A program made the translations under genes and the position numbers. The notes beneath the pieces are model-generated. The model saw only the letters and a list, made by a program, of their open reading frames with translations, searched no databases and had not been told where the DNA came from. Source: an uncultured Clostridia bacterium (GTDB lineage Bacteria > Bacillota > Clostridia > Oscillospirales > Oscillospiraceae). Taken from it: a stretch of 15,872 bases of DNA. This document shows positions 13,287 through 15,872 of the stretch, in pieces (within the stretch, counting starts at the first letter, position 1; each line of letters opens with the position of its first letter). Location: the NCBI GenBank assembly GCA_945613045.1, contig CALZAG010000022.1:1-15872 (forward strand). The letters are read 5' to 3'.

Positions 13287-14477
13287 ATGGTATCGGAAAA
13301 AATGCTTGCACTGGGCGAGAGCCGCTCGGTAATCAGAGACATCTCCGAATTCGGCGACGCAAGACGGCAGGAGATAGGCGCTGAGAACGTCTTTGACTTC
13401 AGCATCGGAAACCCCAGCGTTCCGGCTCCGGAGCGGGTGGGCGAGACTCTGCGGAGGCTCCTTGACAGCGTGGACAGCATCACCCTGCACAGCTACACGC
13501 CGGCCCCCGGCCTTATGAAGGCGCGTATGGCGGCGGCGCGGCAGGAGAGCCTCAGAGCCGGCTTCGACATACCCGCGGGCAGTATATATCTCACCTGCGG
13601 CGCGGCGGCATCGCTTGCGATAAGCCTGCGGGCGCTCGTGTGCCCGGGGGATAAGATCGCTCTGCTCGCCCCCTATTTCCCCGAATACAAGGTGTTTGTC
13701 GAGAACGCCGGAGCGGAGGCCGTGGTCGTCCCGCCGGCGGACCTGAGTATGCAGCCTGACCTTGCCGAATTCAAAAAGGCCGTTGAGAGCGGGATAAAGG
13801 CCGTGATCGTAAACTCGCCCAACAACCCCTCCGGCGCGGTGCTCAGCGCCGAAACCCTGGAGGCGATGGCGGATATACTCAGGGCCGAGTCCGTCAAAAA
13901 GGGCGAGAGCATATATGTCATAGCCGACGAGCCCTACAGGGAGCTTGTCTACGACGGCGCCGAGGTTCCCTTCGTGCCGTCGATATATCCGGACACCATC
14001 GTCTGCTATTCCTACAGCAAATCCCTGTCCCTGCCGGGCGAGCGTCTGGGCTATATCATGGTGCCGCCCTGCGTTAATGAAAGCGGAAAGGTCTTTGCCG
14101 CCGTGTGCGGAGCGGGCAGGTCGCTGGGCTACCTCTGCGCTCCCTCGCTGTTTCAGTATATGCTGGCCGAGTGCGCGGATGAGCGGCCCGATATCGCCGC
14201 CTATGCAAAAAACCGCGCCCTGCTCTACGGCGCGCTGACCGAAACGGGCTTTGAGTGCGTCAAGCCCGACGGTGCGTTCTACCTGTTCGTCAAGGCCCCC
14301 GCCGGAGTGAGCGGCGCGGAGTTCTGCGAGGCGGCAAAGCGCTTCGAGCTGCTGCTCGTTCCCTCGGACAGCTTCGGCGTGGAGGGCTATGCGCGCGTGG
14401 CCTATTGCGTGTCCGAGGACACGATACGCCGCTCGCTGCCCGCCTTCAAAAAGCTCGCGGAGCTGTATTCCCTGTAA
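13287..14477 (+). CDS. PLP-dependent class I aminotransferase, probably aromatic
   Basis: This fold-type I aminotransferase of 396 residues has NNPSG (near 179-183), ADEPYRELVYDG (near 213-224), the PLP-binding lysine in YSYSKSLSLPGERLGY (near K245), and the C-terminal carboxylate-binding Arg in YARVAYCVS (near 371). An AGGAG site (13275-13279) precedes the ATG, and the gap to aroF is only 20 bases. As the last gene of a Phe/Tyr operon it most likely transaminates phenylpyruvate and 4-hydroxyphenylpyruvate to phenylalanine and tyrosine. Aspartate or other substrates are possible because the family is broad, so I give no gene symbol. The region after it holds no further gene before the terminator. 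Confidence 0.92.
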   Translation: MVSEKMLALGESRSVIRDISEFGDARRQEIGAENVFDFSIGNPSVPAPERVGETLRRLLDSVDSITLHSYTPAPGLMKARMAAARQESLRAGFDIPAGSIYLTCGAAASLAISLRALVCPGDKIALLAPYFPEYKVFVENAGAEAVVVPPADLSMQPDLAEFKKAVESGIKAVIVNSPNNPSGAVLSAETLEAMADILRAESVKKGESIYVIADEPYRELVYDGAEVPFVPSIYPDTIVCYSYSKSLSLPGERLGYIMVPPCVNESGKVFAAVCGAGRSLGYLCAPSLFQYMLAECADERPDIAAYAKNRALLYGALTETGFECVKPDGAFYLFVKAPAGVSGAEFCEAAKRFELLLVPSDSFGVEGYARVAYCVSEDTIRRSLPAFKKLAELYSL

Positions 14478-14499
14478 GCGTTTTCGGTCAGAATTGCTT

Positions 14500-14527
14500 T
14501 TGACTTTTTCGGAAAATTTGATATAAT
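14500..14527 (+). promoter_or_regulatory. Extended -10 promoter upstream of the MFS gene
   Basis: TTGACT (14500-14505) and TATAAT (14522-14527) are separated by 16 bases, with TGA directly before the -10 box as an extended element. Transcription would begin near 14534 and meet the hairpin at 14541 almost at once. Either the hairpin is a regulated barrier for the MFS gene or it mainly serves to end the operon upstream. Confidence 0.6.
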
Positions 14528-14540
14528 CAAAACATCGAGC

Positions 14541-14585
14541 TGCAAAAAACGCGTAAGTCCAGATAGGACTTGCGCGTTTTTTGCG
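14541..14585. terminator. Strong bidirectional hairpin terminator
   Basis: Bases 14541-14560 pair with 14566-14585 around an AGATA loop. The GC core ACGCGTAAGTCC pairs with GGACTTGCGCGT (one G-U pair), flanked by AAAAAA (14544-14549) and TTTTTT (14577-14582), so it can work in both directions. It ends the aromatic operon but also lies downstream of the 14500-14527 promoter. Confidence 0.92.
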
Positions 14586-14640
14586 TTGTATTGCGGGGCG
14601 GAATGAATATGCGATAGCCGCGCCCGCGGGAAAGGAAATT

Positions 14641-15810
14641 ATGAAAAATATTGCATCAAATCAAAAATCACTGACCGTAAGCATATTGTCGCTGTCTCTG
14701 CTGACGGTGATGGCGGGAGCCGCCGTGGCTCCCGCTCTGGGCGTTATAAAGAAGTATTTTGCCGACAGCGACCAGCTCTTCGTGCAGATGATAATCAGTA
14801 TGCCGGCGCTGTTTATCGTTCTGACCAACCTGTTTTTCAGCTCGCTTGCGAAAAAATTCGGCGCAAAGACGCTGGTGACAGCGGGTCTGCTGCTGTACAC
14901 CTTAGGCGGCTGCGCGGCGGGTCTGTTTAACACCATCGGACTCGTGCTCGCAATGCGGGCGCTGGTTGGTATAGGCGTCGGCATCATCATGCCCCTGTCC
15001 ACGGGACTTTTGTCCTATTATTTTCCGCCGGAGCAGCAGGAGGGACTCATGGGCTGGTCGTCGGCCATGAACCAGATGGGCGGCGTTGTGGCGACGCTCA
15101 TCGCCGGGCTTCTTGCCAACATAAGCTGGCGGCTGAGCTTTCTTGTGTATCTGATGGGGCTTATAAGCATCGTGCTGTGCCTTGCCTTCATGCCCAATGA
15201 CCGCATCGGGACCGCGCAGCCGGTAAAGGAGAAGGGCTCCTGCGGAGCCTTCGGGAGGTACCATACCCATATTGTCGCCATGTTCCTGCTGATGACTGCC
15301 TTCTTCCTGTACCCGGCAAACTTCGCCATCGTGACCGCCTCCGAGGGGATCATACCGGCGAAGTACACCTCGGTGATAATGGCCGGCATGGATCTTGTGG
15401 CCTTTTTCGGAGGGCTGCTGTTCGTGTCGGTCAAGAAGCTCTGCGGCAGGTACACGAAGCTTGCCGCTCCCGTGCTGTTTACCATCGGATATGCGCTGCT
15501 GGCCTTCACCGGCGGCGGCTGGGCGGGAGTGCTCGCAGGCTCTGCCTGCGTGGGCTTTGCCAACGGCTGCGGCGTGCCCTGCATCATCTCGGCGGCGTCC
15601 AGGGCCGCGGGCCGCTCGGCGGCGACAGAAGTAATGCCGCTCATATCCGCGGCGTTGTATCTCGCGCAGTTTGCAAGCCCCTTCCTGCTGTCGCTGGTGA
15701 GGAATATAACGGCCTGCGGAGCCGTAAGGCTGCCCTATTATACGGCAGTCGGAGTGAGCGTGATCCTGATGCTGTGGTCAGGCGTAAGGGAGCCGCGTAA
15801 AAAAGCATAA
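14641..15810 (+). CDS. Major facilitator superfamily (MFS) transporter
   Basis: This 389-residue membrane protein has about 12 hydrophobic segments in two six-helix halves, split by a polar loop near 195-210 (PNDRIGTAQPVKEKG). The stretch RALVGIGVGIIMPLSTGLLS is typical of helix 4 to 5 in drug/metabolite MFS members, and LAKKFGAKTL fits the loop 2-3 motif A region. The start at 14641 follows AAAGGAAA (14633-14640). A TTG at 14581 in the same frame falls inside the terminator and is rejected. The substrate is unknown. Its place behind the aromatic operon allows export or import of an aromatic compound, but it has its own promoter and is separated by a strong terminator, so the link is weak. 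Confidence 0.9.
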   Translation: MKNIASNQKSLTVSILSLSLLTVMAGAAVAPALGVIKKYFADSDQLFVQMIISMPALFIVLTNLFFSSLAKKFGAKTLVTAGLLLYTLGGCAAGLFNTIGLVLAMRALVGIGVGIIMPLSTGLLSYYFPPEQQEGLMGWSSAMNQMGGVVATLIAGLLANISWRLSFLVYLMGLISIVLCLAFMPNDRIGTAQPVKEKGSCGAFGRYHTHIVAMFLLMTAFFLYPANFAIVTASEGIIPAKYTSVIMAGMDLVAFFGGLLFVSVKKLCGRYTKLAAPVLFTIGYALLAFTGGGWAGVLAGSACVGFANGCGVPCIISAASRAAGRSAATEVMPLISAALYLAQFASPFLLSLVRNITACGAVRLPYYTAVGVSVILMLWSGVREPRKKA

Positions 15811-15841
15811 ACCCGCTGCAGATCCATCATTTTTTGGTTTG

Positions 15842-15854
15842 CATACGCGGTATG
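15842..15854. repeat. Short inverted repeat, possible operator
   Basis: CATAC-GCG-GTATG is a perfect 5-bp inverted repeat in an AT-rich stretch after the MFS stop. It could be part of an operator for a gene beyond the window edge. A short palindrome like this can also arise by chance. Confidence 0.2.
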
Positions 15855-15872
15855 TTTATGTTATCCTTATAT

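Noticed and set aside
14581..14640. Upstream TTG start for the MFS transporter
   Set aside because: It begins inside the terminator hairpin. ATG 14641 has an AAAGGAAA site and fits the family N-terminus.

Overview
The window looks like a chromosomal segment from a GC-rich member of the Clostridia (Oscillospiraceae-like). I infer this from the AGGAGG-type ribosome binding sites, heavy use of ATA and AGG codons next to GC-rich synonymous positions, clostridial-type AroB, AroA and PheA sequences, and the UPF0237-UPF0210 gene pair. All recognised genes are on the + strand. No insertion sequence, CRISPR array, tRNA or rRNA was seen.

Layout: (1) 32-1930, a promoter followed by a cation diffusion facilitator with a doubled C-terminal domain and a PAP2-family membrane protein. 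(2) 1916-2481, a single-gene unit for a small secreted protein of unknown function, with its own promoter and terminator. (3) 2491-4199, a UPF0237 ACT-domain protein and its usual partner UPF0210. (4) 4218-4559, a consensus promoter and a roughly 300-nt leader. The leader holds a short open reading frame very rich in Phe and Tyr codons, including five Tyr codons in a row, and two intrinsic terminator hairpins. This looks like a ribosome-mediated attenuator. (5) 4560-14477, a ten-gene operon: DUF554 membrane protein, pheA, aroB, aroC, an aroE-aroK fusion, aroQ, aroA, tyrA, aroF (DAHP synthase) and a class I aminotransferase. (6) 14500-15810, a promoter followed at once by a strong hairpin terminator and then an MFS transporter.

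How it works together: the operon encodes all seven shikimate-pathway steps from PEP plus erythrose-4-phosphate to chorismate. It also encodes both terminal branches to phenylalanine (PheA) and tyrosine (TyrA) and a transaminase suited to the last step. Most junctions are ATGA overlaps, so translation is probably coupled. TyrA has no ACT domain and PheA has an altered ESRP motif, so the Phe/Tyr-coded leader may carry much of the end-product control.

The most interesting part is the leader at 4218-4519. Its Tyr codons lie inside an RNA arm that can pair with the stretch containing the leader stop codon, as in the classical enterobacterial attenuators. One terminator is embedded inside the leader reading frame just after Phe codons, and a second lies after the stop. 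The first gene under this control is the DUF554 membrane protein, which suggests a link between that uncharacterised family and aromatic amino acid metabolism.
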